A stretch of 64,000 bases of DNA from Methylobacterium adhaesivum (GTDB lineage: Bacteria; Pseudomonadota; Alphaproteobacteria; Rhizobiales; Beijerinckiaceae): positions 62,001 to 126,000 of the forward strand of contig NZ_BPQD01000001.1 of the NCBI RefSeq assembly GCF_022179065.1, in the 5' to 3' direction. Position numbers and translations under genes: made by a program. Shown here piece after piece: positions 38,523 through 47,653 of this stretch (position 1 is its first letter; every line of letters begins with the position of its first letter). The notes under the pieces are model-generated. The model was not told the DNA's origin and made no database searches. It saw only the letters and a list, made by a program, of their open reading frames with translations.

Positions 38523-39257
38523 ATGCGCCTCGACGTGACCGACCTGCGCGCTTTCTACGCCAGCCCCCTGGGTGGGGTGACGCACCGCATTGTCGGCCGG
38601 GCGATCCATGGCTTTCTCGGCTCGGTCTCGGGCCTGCGGGTTCTCGGACTCGGCTACGCCACTCCCTATCTCGGCCCCGTCCACGTGATCGCGGAGCGGA
38701 CGCTCGCCTTCATGCCGGCGACGCAGGGCGTCGTGAACTGGCCCGGAAGCGGACGCTCGTGCTCGGCCCTGGCCGATCCGACGATGATGCCCCTGCCGGA
38801 AGCCGCCGTGGACAGGGTGATCCTCGTCCACGCCCTCGAATCCGTCGAGAGCCCCACGGAGCTGCTGCAGGATGTCTGGCGAGTGCTGACGCCGGGGGGA
38901 CGGATGATCCTCGTGGTGCCCAATCGCCGAGGCGTCTGGGCCCGGCGCGACGCCACGCCCTTCGGCCACGGCCAACCCTACAGCCGGTCCCAGCTCACCC
39001 GTCTCATGCGCACCACGCAGTTCTCGCCCGAAGGCTGGGCCGAAGCCCTGTACATGCCCCCGGTCCGGAGCCGCGTCTGGCTGCAGACGGCCGGGGCCTG
39101 GGAGCGTCTCGGCACCGGCCTGTCCCTTCCCTTCGCCGGCCTGCACGTGGTGGATGCGACCAAGCAGCTCTATCGGCCCGTCGCCGTCCAGCGGGTCCGG
39201 CGGGCGACCCGCCTCGCACCGGCCCGCGTTCTGGTGCCGGCGCCCTCCCCCGGCTGA
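38523..39257 (+). CDS. Class I SAM-dependent methyltransferase
   Basis: A 244-residue protein of the methyltransferase type 11 group. AdoMet-binding features are VLGLGYATPYL (residues about 40-50), LPEAAVDRVILVHALE and LTPGGRMILVVPNRRGVW. Substrate is unknown. Homologues sit opposite gloB in many Rhizobiales, but this gives no direct function. Start ATG 38523 (MRLDVTDLRAFYASPLGG) fits the family. marC follows after 3 bp, so both are probably one transcript. Confidence 0.88.
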   Translation: MRLDVTDLRAFYASPLGGVTHRIVGRAIHGFLGSVSGLRVLGLGYATPYLGPVHVIAERTLAFMPATQGVVNWPGSGRSCSALADPTMMPLPEAAVDRVILVHALESVESPTELLQDVWRVLTPGGRMILVVPNRRGVWARRDATPFGHGQPYSRSQLTRLMRTTQFSPEGWAEALYMPPVRSRVWLQTAGAWERLGTGLSLPFAGLHVVDATKQLYRPVAVQRVRRATRLAPARVLVPAPSPG

Positions 39258-39260
39258 ACC

Positions 39261-39944
39261 ATGCTGTCCGCCCTGTCCCCGGAGACCGCCCTGCAGAGCT
39301 TCGTCCTCGCCCTGTCGAGCCTGTTCTCCATCGTGAATCCCGTCGGGTCGGCGCTGATCTTCGCCCAGGTCACCGCGCACAACTCTCACGCGGAGCGCGT
39401 GGAACTGTCCAAGCGTATCGGTTTCTACGCGGCGCTGATCATGCTCTCGGCCCTGTGGGCGGGGGCGCCGATCCTGAACTTCTTCGGCGTGTCCCTGGCG
39501 GCCCTGCGCATCGCCGGCGGCCTCGTCGTGGCTGCCTCGGCCTGGACGCTGCTGACGGCGCCCGAGGCGCGCGAGGCGCGCAAGCACGCCGAAGCCCAGG
39601 GCAGCCGGCCCGACAACCTCGCCGAGATCGCGTTCTTTCCCCTCACCCTGCCCTTCACCACAGGCCCCGGCACCATCGCGGTGGCCATCGCGCTCGGCTC
39701 GAACCGTCCGGAGGCGAGCCCCGACCGCGTCGGCTTCTACGTCGGCATGTCGCTCGCGGCGCTCGCCATCGCCATCCTGGTGCGCTTCGCCTACGGCTCG
39801 GACGACCGGGTGGTGACGCTCATCGGCCCCGTGGGCGCGCGGGTGCTCGGGCGCCTCTTCGCCTTCCTGCTCCTCTGCGTCGGCACGCAGATCACCGTGA
39901 ACGGCGTCACCGACGTGCTGACGCCGCTGCTGCCTGCGCGCTGA
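39261..39944 (+). CDS. MarC-family membrane protein
   Basis: A 227-residue inner-membrane protein with about six hydrophobic helices. The family marks SLFSIVNPVGSALIFAQ at the N terminus and FPLTLPFTTGPGTIAVAI in the middle are clear. Despite the name (multiple antibiotic resistance), MarC proteins have no proven transport function. The start is 3 bp after the methyltransferase stop, suggesting cotranscription. An 87-bp gap precedes dapB. Confidence 0.92.
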   Translation: MLSALSPETALQSFVLALSSLFSIVNPVGSALIFAQVTAHNSHAERVELSKRIGFYAALIMLSALWAGAPILNFFGVSLAALRIAGGLVVAASAWTLLTAPEAREARKHAEAQGSRPDNLAEIAFFPLTLPFTTGPGTIAVAIALGSNRPEASPDRVGFYVGMSLAALAIAILVRFAYGSDDRVVTLIGPVGARVLGRLFAFLLLCVGTQITVNGVTDVLTPLLPAR

Positions 39945-40031
39945 CGCCCGGCCCATCCGGCTCGGCTTCGCCTTGGCAGGCCAACCACGAGGCTGTACCG
40001 CAGGGGGCAACTCGTTCGGGAAGGGCACGGG

Positions 40032-40829
40032 ATGCGGCTCGTGGTGGTCGGCGCCGGTGGGCGCATGGGGCGGATGCTGATCCGCGCGGTGGCGGAGACC
40101 GAGGGCTGCATCCTGTCGGGGGCCATCGAGCGCGCGGGCGCTCCGGTACTCGGACAGGATGCCGGCGTGCTCGCCGGGCTCGCGCCCTTGGGGGTCGCCG
40201 TGACCGACGATCCCCTGCCGGTCTTCGCCGCCGCCGAAGGCGTCCTCGACTTCACGACGCCCGCCGCCACGACCTTCTTCGCGGAACTCGCCGCCCAGGC
40301 CCGCATCGTCCACGTGGTCGGCACGACGGGCATGGAAGAGGCGGACCTCGCCAAGCTCGCGGCGGCGGCCCACCACGCCCGCATCGTGCGCTCGGGCAAC
40401 ATGTCGCTGGGCGTCAACCTCCTCGCCGGTCTGGTCCGGAAGGTGTCCGCGGCGCTCGGGGAGGATTTCGATATCGAAATCGTCGAGATGCATCACCGCA
40501 TGAAGGTCGATGCGCCGTCCGGCACCGCCCTCCTTCTCGGCGAGGCGGCGGCAGAAGGGCGCGGCGTCGCGCTTGCCGACACCCGGGTCTCGACCCGCGA
40601 CGGCCATACGGGCGCCCGCCGGCCCGGCGACATCGGCTTTGCCACCCTGCGCGGCGGCACGGTGGTGGGCGACCACAGCGTCGTCTTCGCAGGGGCGGGC
40701 GAACGCCTGACGCTCAGCCATCATGCCGAGGATCGGGCGATCTTCGCCCGGGGCGCCCTGCGTGCGGCGCAATGGGCCTTCGACCGACCGCCGGGGCTCT
40801 ACGGCATGGCCGACGTCCTCGGGCTCTGA
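40032..40829 (+). CDS. dapB: 4-hydroxy-tetrahydrodipicolinate reductase
   Basis: NAD(P)H reductase of lysine and diaminopimelate synthesis, 265 residues. The N-terminal [12 protein letters not shown] dinucleotide motif, the GTTGMEE-like turn, the catalytic [16 protein letters not shown] loop (with His pair and Lys) and [16 protein letters not shown] identify it. The canonical length and intact motifs indicate an active enzyme. It is followed by gpmA after 105 bp. Confidence 0.97.
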   Translation: MRLVVVGAGGRMGRMLIRAVAETEGCILSGAIERAGAPVLGQDAGVLAGLAPLGVAVTDDPLPVFAAAEGVLDFTTPAATTFFAELAAQARIVHVVGTTGMEEADLAKLAAAAHHARIVRSGNMSLGVNLLAGLVRKVSAALGEDFDIEIVEMHHRMKVDAPSGTALLLGEAAAEGRGVALADTRVSTRDGHTGARRPGDIGFATLRGGTVVGDHSVVFAGAGERLTLSHHAEDRAIFARGALRAAQWAFDRPPGLYGMADVLGL

Positions 40830-40934
40830 TAAGGGCCTGCGGTCATTGCGCGTTCAGCTGCGGACGCGCACATCCTTTGATGGCCCAGCCCATTGCTGCG
40901 CTGCATCAAAACAAGAGTCAGGAATCGATTCGCG

Positions 40935-41573
40935 ATGGAGCGCCTGCTTGTCCTCGCTCGCCACGGCCAAAGCGAGTGGAACCTCAAGAAGCTGTTCACG
41001 GGCTGGCGCGATCCGGAACTCACGGACCTCGGAGTCGCCGAAGCCCGAACGGCCGGGCGCTGGCTCGGCGAGCAGGGCTACCGGTTCGATGTGGCCTTCA
41101 CCTCGAACCTGCGCCGCGCCCAGCGCACCTGCGCCCTGATGCTCGAGGAGATGGGCCAGCCCGAGGTCGAGACGATCCGCGCCGAGGCCCTCAACGAGCG
41201 CGATTACGGCGACCTGTCGGGACTCAACAAGGACGATGCCCGCGAACGCTGGGGGGATGCCCAGGTCCATCAGTGGCGCCGCTCCTACGACATCCCGCCT
41301 CCCGGCGGCGAGAGTCTGAAGGACACCGCCGCCCGGGTGCTGCCCTACTACATCCAGACCATCCTCCCCCGCGTCATGGCCGGTGAGCGCGTCCTGGTCG
41401 CCGCCCACGGCAACTCCCTGCGCGCCCTCGTGATGGTTCTCGACGGCCTGACGACCAAGACCATCGCCAGCCTCGAGATCGCCACGGGCATCCCGCTCGT
41501 CTACCAGCTCAAGGCCGACACCACGGTCGAGAGCAAGTCGGTGCTGGAACGCGACATCGACCACGACGTCTAG
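40935..41573 (+). CDS. gpmA: 2,3-bisphosphoglycerate-dependent phosphoglycerate mutase
   Basis: Interconverts 3- and 2-phosphoglycerate in glycolysis and gluconeogenesis. The 212 residues show the phosphohistidine His10 in [10 protein letters not shown], the [10 protein letters not shown] block, the acid ERDYGDLSG and the second histidine in [14 protein letters not shown] 40935 ([11 protein letters not shown]) is the natural start, although the frame is open further up. alkB starts one base after the stop, giving tight coupling. Confidence 0.96.
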   Translation: MERLLVLARHGQSEWNLKKLFTGWRDPELTDLGVAEARTAGRWLGEQGYRFDVAFTSNLRRAQRTCALMLEEMGQPEVETIRAEALNERDYGDLSGLNKDDARERWGDAQVHQWRRSYDIPPPGGESLKDTAARVLPYYIQTILPRVMAGERVLVAAHGNSLRALVMVLDGLTTKTIASLEIATGIPLVYQLKADTTVESKSVLERDIDHDV

Positions 41574-41574
41574 C

Positions 41575-42243
41575 ATGGCGGCTGCCGTCGAACTCGCGCC
41601 GGGGCTGATCCTCCAGCGCGGCTACCTCGACGGACCCGCGCGGTGGCGACTGGCGGCGGACCTCGCCGCGTGTCTCGCGGCGGCGCCGCCCTACCGCCCG
41701 CCGATGCCGCGGACGGGGCGGCCGTTCTCCGTGGCCATGACGAATTGCGGCGCCCTCGGCTGGGTCTCTGACATCACCGGGTACCGCTACCAGGCGCACC
41801 ATCCCGAGACCGGCGCGCCCTGGCCGGCGATCCCACCCCTCGCCCTGGAGGCCTGGGACGCCCTCTCCGGCTATCCGGCGCCACCCGAGGCCTGCCTCGT
41901 CAATCTCTACGCCGCCGACGCGCGCATGGGCTTGCATCAGGACCGCGACGAGGCCGCCCTCGACGCGCCCGTCCTCTCCCTGTCGCTCGGCGCCTCGGCG
42001 GTGTTCCGTTACGGCGGCCTGACCCGAGGCGACCCGACGCGCTCGATCCAACTACACGCGGGCGACGCCCTGATCATGGGTGGGCCGGCGCGCCTCATCC
42101 ATCACGGCATCGATCGCATCCTGACCCGCCCGCCCGACCTTCTGGGCGGGAGCGAGCCCGTGCCAGGCTTCCCAACGCCGGACGGGCGGTGCAATCTCAC
42201 CTTGCGCCGCGTGACGCAGCCACGGGTCGCTCCCACGGCTTGA
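41575..42243 (+). CDS. alkB: AlkB-type alpha-ketoglutarate-dependent DNA repair dioxygenase
   Basis: Fe(II)/2-oxoglutarate oxygenase that removes methyl lesions (1-methyladenine, 3-methylcytosine) from nucleic acids. The 222-residue protein has iron ligands His121 and Asp123 in HQDRDE, a third His in RLIHHGIDR (176/177) and the 2-oxoglutarate motif RCNLTLR with Arg205 and Arg211. The FSVAMTNCGALGW segment matches the AlkB nucleotide-recognition lid. It begins one base after gpmA. Confidence 0.95.
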   Translation: MAAAVELAPGLILQRGYLDGPARWRLAADLAACLAAAPPYRPPMPRTGRPFSVAMTNCGALGWVSDITGYRYQAHHPETGAPWPAIPPLALEAWDALSGYPAPPEACLVNLYAADARMGLHQDRDEAALDAPVLSLSLGASAVFRYGGLTRGDPTRSIQLHAGDALIMGGPARLIHHGIDRILTRPPDLLGGSEPVPGFPTPDGRCNLTLRRVTQPRVAPTA

Positions 42244-42344
42244 CACGGGCTGGACTGCAGTCGACCCATCGCGGGAGCTGTCCGGTCTACGGACGATTGG
42301 CTCAATCCGGCGCGAGACCGGGTCTTCACGGAGAGAACAGCCCG

Positions 42345-43304
42345 ATGCGTCTGCGTAGCCTCGCCCGTCCCGCCACAACCCTGGCGTTGCTCCTCGGCCT
42401 GACGCAGGGAAGCTTCGCGGCCGATCCGATCTACCCGGCCAGTTCCCGCTTCGGCTTCCAGCCGCCCGCCGACATGGTGTCCTCGAAGCGCTTTTCCGGC
42501 TTCGAGCGGATCGAGGGCGGCGCCACGGTCTCGGTGGTCGAACTCCCACCCAACGCCTTCGCCGAGCTCGAGCAGAACTTCACCGACGCGAACCTGAAGC
42601 AGCAGGGGTTCGTGGTCTCCAACCGGCAGGCCATCAAGGTGGCGGGCGACGTCGATGCGGTGCTGTTCACGGGCGAACAGCCCGCCGCCGACCCGAGCGC
42701 CGGGCCGTCCATCAAGAAGTGGATGCTGCTGGTCGGCGATCCCACGGTGACGGGCATCATCATCGCCCAGACCACCCCCGAGGCCGAGACCGACGAAACC
42801 ATGGTGAACATGCTCACCAGCGTCCATATCCGCCCCGAACTCACCCTGGAGCAGCAGGTCGCCGCCCTGCCCTTCCGGATCGGCGATCCGGCGGGCTTCC
42901 GGCCCGTGCGGGTGCTCGCCGGCAACTCGGTGCTGTTGACGGAAGGCCCCAAGGACCAGATGACGGGTCTCGAGCAGCCGATCCTCGTCCTGGCCCAGGC
43001 GGTTCAGCCCCCGCCCCAGGCCGAGCAGCGTGAGGCCTTCGCCCGCACGGCCCTGGCTTCGAACCAGACCATGAAGGATTTCATCGTCGAGCGGTCGCAG
43101 AGCTACCGCCAGAACGGGGTCGACTGGCACGAAATCGTGGCGCGCGCCACGGATACGCCCTCCGGCACCCCCGTGGTGGTCGCTCAGACCATCCGCTTCG
43201 CGCCCGACGGCTATCTGCGCGCCGTCGGCGTGGTGCGCGCCGATCAGCGCGAGGGTGTCCTCGCGCGCTTCCGCGAGGTGGTGGACAGCGTGCAGCCGAA
43301 ATAG
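42345..43304 (+). CDS. Secreted hypothetical protein, Rhizobiales type
   Basis: A 319-residue exported protein. The signal peptide is MRLRSLARPATTLALLLGLTQ, ending near FAADP. The mature part is a mixed alpha/beta domain beginning YPASSRFGFQPPADMVSSK. No cysteines or catalytic motifs stand out. I know the type only as a conserved hypothetical protein of methylobacteria. It is preceded by GGAGAGAA and followed by a very strong hairpin. It converges with grpE. Confidence 0.75.
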   Translation: MRLRSLARPATTLALLLGLTQGSFAADPIYPASSRFGFQPPADMVSSKRFSGFERIEGGATVSVVELPPNAFAELEQNFTDANLKQQGFVVSNRQAIKVAGDVDAVLFTGEQPAADPSAGPSIKKWMLLVGDPTVTGIIIAQTTPEAETDETMVNMLTSVHIRPELTLEQQVAALPFRIGDPAGFRPVRVLAGNSVLLTEGPKDQMTGLEQPILVLAQAVQPPPQAEQREAFARTALASNQTMKDFIVERSQSYRQNGVDWHEIVARATDTPSGTPVVVAQTIRFAPDGYLRAVGVVRADQREGVLARFREVVDSVQPK

Positions 43305-43315
43305 CCGCCGGACAT

Positions 43316-43357
43316 GCGCGGGGGCGGCGGCTCCCATCGGAACCGCCGCCCCCGCGC
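43316..43357. terminator. Strong bidirectional hairpin between convergent genes
   Basis: GCGCGGGGGCGGCGG-N12-CCGCCGCCCCCGCGC, perfect 15-bp GC-only stem in the 81-bp gap between the secreted-protein gene and grpE. Confidence 0.75.
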
Positions 43358-43385
43358 AAAGCACTGCAAGGCGAGACCGACGTGG

Positions 43386-43973
43386 TCAGGCCGCGTCGGC
43401 CGGGTTGGCGACGGGCTTCGGTCCGCCCTTGGCGACACCGACCAGAGCCGGACGCAGGGTCCGGTCGCCGATCACGTAGCCGGACTGCATCACCTGAACG
43501 ACGGTGCCGGTCGGCACCTCGGCATCGGGCACCTCGAACATCGCTTGGTGGCGGTTCGGGTCGAAGCGCTGGCCCTTCGGGTCGATGATCTTGACGCCGT
43601 GACGCTCCAGGGTCTTGCCGAGGTCGCGCTCGGTCAGCTCGATTCCGTCGATGAGCGCCTTGAACGCACCGGCGGCGCCGGCTCGCTCGGCCTCCGGCAC
43701 GCTCTCCAGGGCACGCCGGATGTTGTCGGCGGCATTGAGCATGTCGCGGGCGAAGTTGGTCACGGCGTAGGTGCGGGCATCGGCCACCTCGCGCTCCGTG
43801 CGCCGGCGCAGGTTCTCCATCTCGGCAAGGGTCCGCAGGATACGGTCCTTGAGTTCGTCACGCTCGGCCGCGACGGTGACCAGCGCCCCCGCATCCCCAG
43901 CCCCCTCGGGCTTTGCTTCGGTCTGGGTGGTATCGACCTTGGGGTCGTTCTCCATCTCGTTCGCCATCATCAC
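43386..43973 (-). CDS. grpE: GrpE, nucleotide-exchange factor for DnaK
   Basis: A 195-residue cochaperone that releases ADP from DnaK. The acidic disordered N terminus is followed by the long coiled coil ([35 protein letters not shown]). The C-terminal beta domain has [20 protein letters not shown] and [26 protein letters not shown] offers three near-adjacent starts, and the choice does not affect the fold. It lies downstream of glnD on the same strand rather than beside hrcA or dnaK. Confidence 0.97.
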   Translation of the reverse strand: MMMANEMENDPKVDTTQTEAKPEGAGDAGALVTVAAERDELKDRILRTLAEMENLRRRTEREVADARTYAVTNFARDMLNAADNIRRALESVPEAERAGAAGAFKALIDGIELTERDLGKTLERHGVKIIDPKGQRFDPNRHQAMFEVPDAEVPTGTVVQVMQSGYVIGDRTLRPALVGVAKGGPKPVANPADAA

Positions 43974-44094
43974 TTTTCGTCGGATCGGGGTTGCCGGGGA
44001 TCGGCGCTGATATCAGGCGCAGGCGTGACGAAATCAAGCGCGAGGGGAAATCCAGGCCGGGCCGCCCGCGTCCGACCGCTTGGATCGGGGCGCC

Positions 44095-46902
44095 TCAGGC
44101 CTCGCGCGGAGGGGGCGATTCGAGGAGCGCATCGAGCCCCTCGGCCCGCATGGCGGCGACATCGCTGGCGAACACCTCCATCACGGCGGCGCGGATCGCC
44201 ACCTGCCGGTCGGGCTGGGTCACCCGCGTCCCCGTGAGGTCGGTGACGTAGAACACGTCCACGGCCCGCTCGCCGAAGGTCGCCACGTGGGCGGAGGTGA
44301 TGTTCAGACTGAGGCGCCCGAGGGCCGAGGTCAGTTCGTAGAGCAGGCCCGGCCGGTCGAGGCCGGTGATCTCGATGACCGTCTCGCGACTCGACAGGGC
44401 GTTGTCGATGGACATGTCCGGGGGCACGAGGAAGGTCGGGGTGCGCTTGTCCGGCGGGTGCCGGTCGGCCACGAGGTCGGCGATGCGGATCTCGCCGCGC
44501 AGGGCCCGCTCGATCGCCGTGGTGATCCGCTTGGCCCGGCGCAGTTCGTCGTCGTCCCGCTCGAACGCCCGCGACAGCAGGATCGAATCGAGGGCGAAGC
44601 CGTCCGTGGTGGTGAAGATCTGCGCGTCGACGATGTTGCCGCCCAAAGCCGCGCAGGCGCCCGTGACGATGGCGAGCAGGCGCGGATGGTCGGGTGAATA
44701 GATCGTCAGTTCGGTGATGCCGCGCACGGGGTCGGTCTCGTCGGCCGTGGCGACGGTGCGCCCCTCCTCCGTGAGCGTCTTCAGGAACCCCGCATGCTTG
44801 AACTGGCGCGTCGCGTCGACCTTGAGCCAATAGGCCTGATTGTGGCGGGCCGCGTAGGCGTCGAAGGCGTCGGAATCCCAATCGGTGAGCTGTTCGCGCA
44901 GGCCCATCTGAATCATGCGGACGCGGTCCGTGCGGGCGATCTCGGAGTGGCCACCGGAGAGCACCACCTCGGTCTCGTCGTAGAGGGTGCGCAGCAAGGT
45001 GCCCTTCCACGCCGTCCAGACACCCGGCCCCACGGCGCGGATATCGGCCACGGTCAGGATCATCAGGAGCTTCAACCGCTCGAGGGTCTGCACGACCCCG
45101 GCGAACTTCTCGATGGTCTTGGGGTCGGACAGATCGCGGCTCTGGGCCGTCATCGACATGAGCAGATGGTGTTCCACCAGCCACGCCACCGTCTCGGTCT
45201 CGGCCGGCTTAAGGCCGAAGCGCGGCCCGAGCTTCTCGGCGATGGCGGCGCCGGCGATGGAGTGGTCCTCCGGCCGGCCCTTGGCGATGTCGTGCAGGAG
45301 AACGGCCACGAACAGGGCGCGCCGGTTGGAGATCGAGTCGATGAGGCGGGTGGCGAGGGGATGGTCCTCCTCCGTCCGACCGGATTCGATGGCCGTCAGC
45401 ACGCCGATCGAGCGCAACAGGTGCTCGTCCACGGTGAAGTGGTGGTACATGTTGAACTGCATCATCGCGACGATGCGGCCGAAATCCGGGATGAACCGCC
45501 CCAACACCCCGGCCTCGTTCATGAGGCGCAGGATCGTCTCGGGCGAGTTCTTGGACGTCAGGATGTCGAGGAAGAGCCGGTTGGCCTCCTCGTCCGACCG
45601 CAGGGAATGGCCGATGAGACGCAAGGAGCGGTTGGCCAGGCGCGTCGCGTCGGGATGGATCGGCAGGTTGTGGCGGTCGGCGAGCCAGAACAGGCGGATC
45701 AGGTTCACGGGATCGTTCACGAACGCATCGCCGTTGCGCAAGTTGATGCGGCCGTTGTCGTCCACGAAATCCTCCGCCTCGATGGCGGTGGCGCGGAAAC
45801 GATCGCGGAACCGGCCGATCCAGCGGTCGAGGACCGGGGTGCGCTTGGCGTGACGAGCCTCGAGGGCGGCACAGACGATGGCGGTGAGGTCGCCGACATC
45901 CTTGGCGATGAGGAAGTAGGCCTTCATGAAGCGCTCGACGCCCGACAGGCCGCCGCGCGGCTCGTAGCCGAAACGTTCGGCTACCTTCGGCTGCAGCCCG
46001 AACGACAGGCGCTCCTCCGAGCGGCCGGTGATGAAGTGCATGTGGCAGCGCACCCGCCACAGCAGTTCCTCGCAACGCTCGAACACCCGGTATTCCTCGG
46101 GGGTGAACAGGCCGGCGGGCACGAGCTCGCTCTGGTCGCGGACCCGGTAGGTGTATTTCGCGATCCAGAACAGGGTGTTGAGGTCGCGCAAGCCCCCCTT
46201 GCCGTCCTTGACGTTGGGCTCGACGAGGTAGCGCGAGGCCCCGGCCTTGGTGACGCGGGCGTCGCGCTCGCGCAGTTTCGCCTCGACGAATTCGGGGGCC
46301 GTCCACATCACGAGTTCGGTATCGAACCGGGTGACCAACTCCTCGTAGAGGGCCCGGGTGCCGAAGAGGTAGCGGGCCTCCAGAAGGGAGGTGCGGATGG
46401 TCATGTCGGAGCGGCCCTCGCGCAGGCACTCCTCCACGGAGCGCGTGGCGTGGCCGACCTTCAGCTTCAGATCCCACAGCACGTAGAGCATCGCCTCGAC
46501 GACGCTCTCGGACCAGGCCGTCTGCTTGTAGGGGAGCAGGAACAGGAGATCGATGTCGGAGCCCGGCGCCATGGTGCCCCGGCCGTAACCGCCCGTCGCC
46601 ACCACCGCGAGCTGCTCGCCCGTCGACGGGTTGTCGTTGGGATAGAGCCGCCAGACCACGGCGTCGTGGATGGCCCGGATCACGGCGTCCGTGAGGTCGC
46701 TCAGGCGCCGAGCGCAGGCGAGACCGTCGCGCTCCTCGAGGAGCCGGGCCTCGGCATCGGCGCGGCCGAGGTCCAGCACCCGCCGCAGTTCGGGGACGAG
46801 GACGGCCCGCAGGCGCGTCGCCTCCCGGGCGTCGCGGTCGAGCTTGTCCAGGACATCGGCGAGGGCGGCGGAAGCGTCGAACATGGTCAAACCCGTTAGC
46901 AT
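44095..46902 (-). CDS. glnD: Bifunctional uridylyltransferase/uridylyl-removing enzyme (PII regulator)
   Basis: Sensor of glutamine that adds or removes UMP on PII proteins and so controls nitrogen assimilation. The 935 residues contain an N-terminal nucleotidyltransferase domain (GGYGRGTMAPGSDIDLLFLL), a central HD hydrolase domain (HHFTVDEHLLRSIGV, LLHDIAKGRPEDHS) and two C-terminal ACT domains (ELTIYSPDHPRLLAIVTGA and EITGLDRPGLLYELTSALG). The length is normal. An in-frame ATG at 46884 would shorten it by six residues, and neither start has a clear ribosome-binding site. Confidence 0.96.
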   Translation of the reverse strand: MLTGLTMFDASAALADVLDKLDRDAREATRLRAVLVPELRRVLDLGRADAEARLLEERDGLACARRLSDLTDAVIRAIHDAVVWRLYPNDNPSTGEQLAVVATGGYGRGTMAPGSDIDLLFLLPYKQTAWSESVVEAMLYVLWDLKLKVGHATRSVEECLREGRSDMTIRTSLLEARYLFGTRALYEELVTRFDTELVMWTAPEFVEAKLRERDARVTKAGASRYLVEPNVKDGKGGLRDLNTLFWIAKYTYRVRDQSELVPAGLFTPEEYRVFERCEELLWRVRCHMHFITGRSEERLSFGLQPKVAERFGYEPRGGLSGVERFMKAYFLIAKDVGDLTAIVCAALEARHAKRTPVLDRWIGRFRDRFRATAIEAEDFVDDNGRINLRNGDAFVNDPVNLIRLFWLADRHNLPIHPDATRLANRSLRLIGHSLRSDEEANRLFLDILTSKNSPETILRLMNEAGVLGRFIPDFGRIVAMMQFNMYHHFTVDEHLLRSIGVLTAIESGRTEEDHPLATRLIDSISNRRALFVAVLLHDIAKGRPEDHSIAGAAIAEKLGPRFGLKPAETETVAWLVEHHLLMSMTAQSRDLSDPKTIEKFAGVVQTLERLKLLMILTVADIRAVGPGVWTAWKGTLLRTLYDETEVVLSGGHSEIARTDRVRMIQMGLREQLTDWDSDAFDAYAARHNQAYWLKVDATRQFKHAGFLKTLTEEGRTVATADETDPVRGITELTIYSPDHPRLLAIVTGACAALGGNIVDAQIFTTTDGFALDSILLSRAFERDDDELRRAKRITTAIERALRGEIRIADLVADRHPPDKRTPTFLVPPDMSIDNALSSRETVIEITGLDRPGLLYELTSALGRLSLNITSAHVATFGERAVDVFYVTDLTGTRVTQPDRQVAIRAAVMEVFASDVAAMRAEGLDALLESPPPREA

Positions 46903-47091
46903 GTTGGCGGATTGACGCCAGGGGCCTCGCGTGTCGCCGCGCCGTGCCGGAACGCGGGCGCCCCCCCGAACCGGTGCCGGAACCCCGCTCCGGGCGCGCC
47001 GCGCGACGGAACCGCCTCACCCATCTGGCCGCCATCGCGCGATGGCACTAGGTTCGCCACTCAAGCACCACAAAACACGAGGGAAACGCCC

Positions 47092-47601
47092 ATGGACTCA
47101 TCGGCCCTGCGCTCGCTCCAGGCTCCCCTGAAGGATCAGTACCGCTCCACGCCCGATTCCGCGTTGGTGACTCTCCGCGCCAGAGGCAGCCTTGACGACA
47201 CCGCCATCGCCTGCAAGGTCGAGACCGGACGGGCCCTGGCGGTGGCCGGGCTGCATCCGGCCACCGGCGGCTCGGGTGCCGAACTCTGCTCGGGCGACAT
47301 GCTTCTGGAGGCCCTCGTCGCCTGCGCCGGCGTCACCCTGAAGGCGGTGGCCACGGCCCTGGAGATCGAGCTGCGCGCCGGCACCGTGAGCGCGGAGGGC
47401 GACCTCGACTTCCGGGGGACGCTGGGCGTGGACAAGGAGGCGCCCGTGGGCTTCCGGGCGATCCGCCTCAGCTTCGCCCTCGACACCGACGCCCCCCAGG
47501 ACAAGCTCGACCAGCTCCTGAAGCTGACGGAGCGTTACTGCGTGGTGTTCCAGACCCTGAATCACAAGCCGGACCTCTCGGTTTCGACCACGCGGGGCTG
47601 A
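47092..47601 (+). CDS. OsmC-family protein
   Basis: A 169-residue OsmC/Ohr-fold protein. The central helix LEALVACAGVTLKAVATALE contains one cysteine, and ERYCVVFQTLNHKP near the C terminus contains the second, as in thiol peroxidases of this superfamily. It could reduce organic hydroperoxides, but the family also has members of unknown role. The GAGGGAAA site lies just before ATG 47092. It is flanked by the divergent glnD and the downstream antiporter gene. Confidence 0.88.
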   Translation: MDSSALRSLQAPLKDQYRSTPDSALVTLRARGSLDDTAIACKVETGRALAVAGLHPATGGSGAELCSGDMLLEALVACAGVTLKAVATALEIELRAGTVSAEGDLDFRGTLGVDKEAPVGFRAIRLSFALDTDAPQDKLDQLLKLTERYCVVFQTLNHKPDLSVSTTRG

Positions 47602-47653
47602 CAGGCGGGGACGGGCCTGCGTTTCGGAGACGCCGGCCCTATCTCCCCTGGAC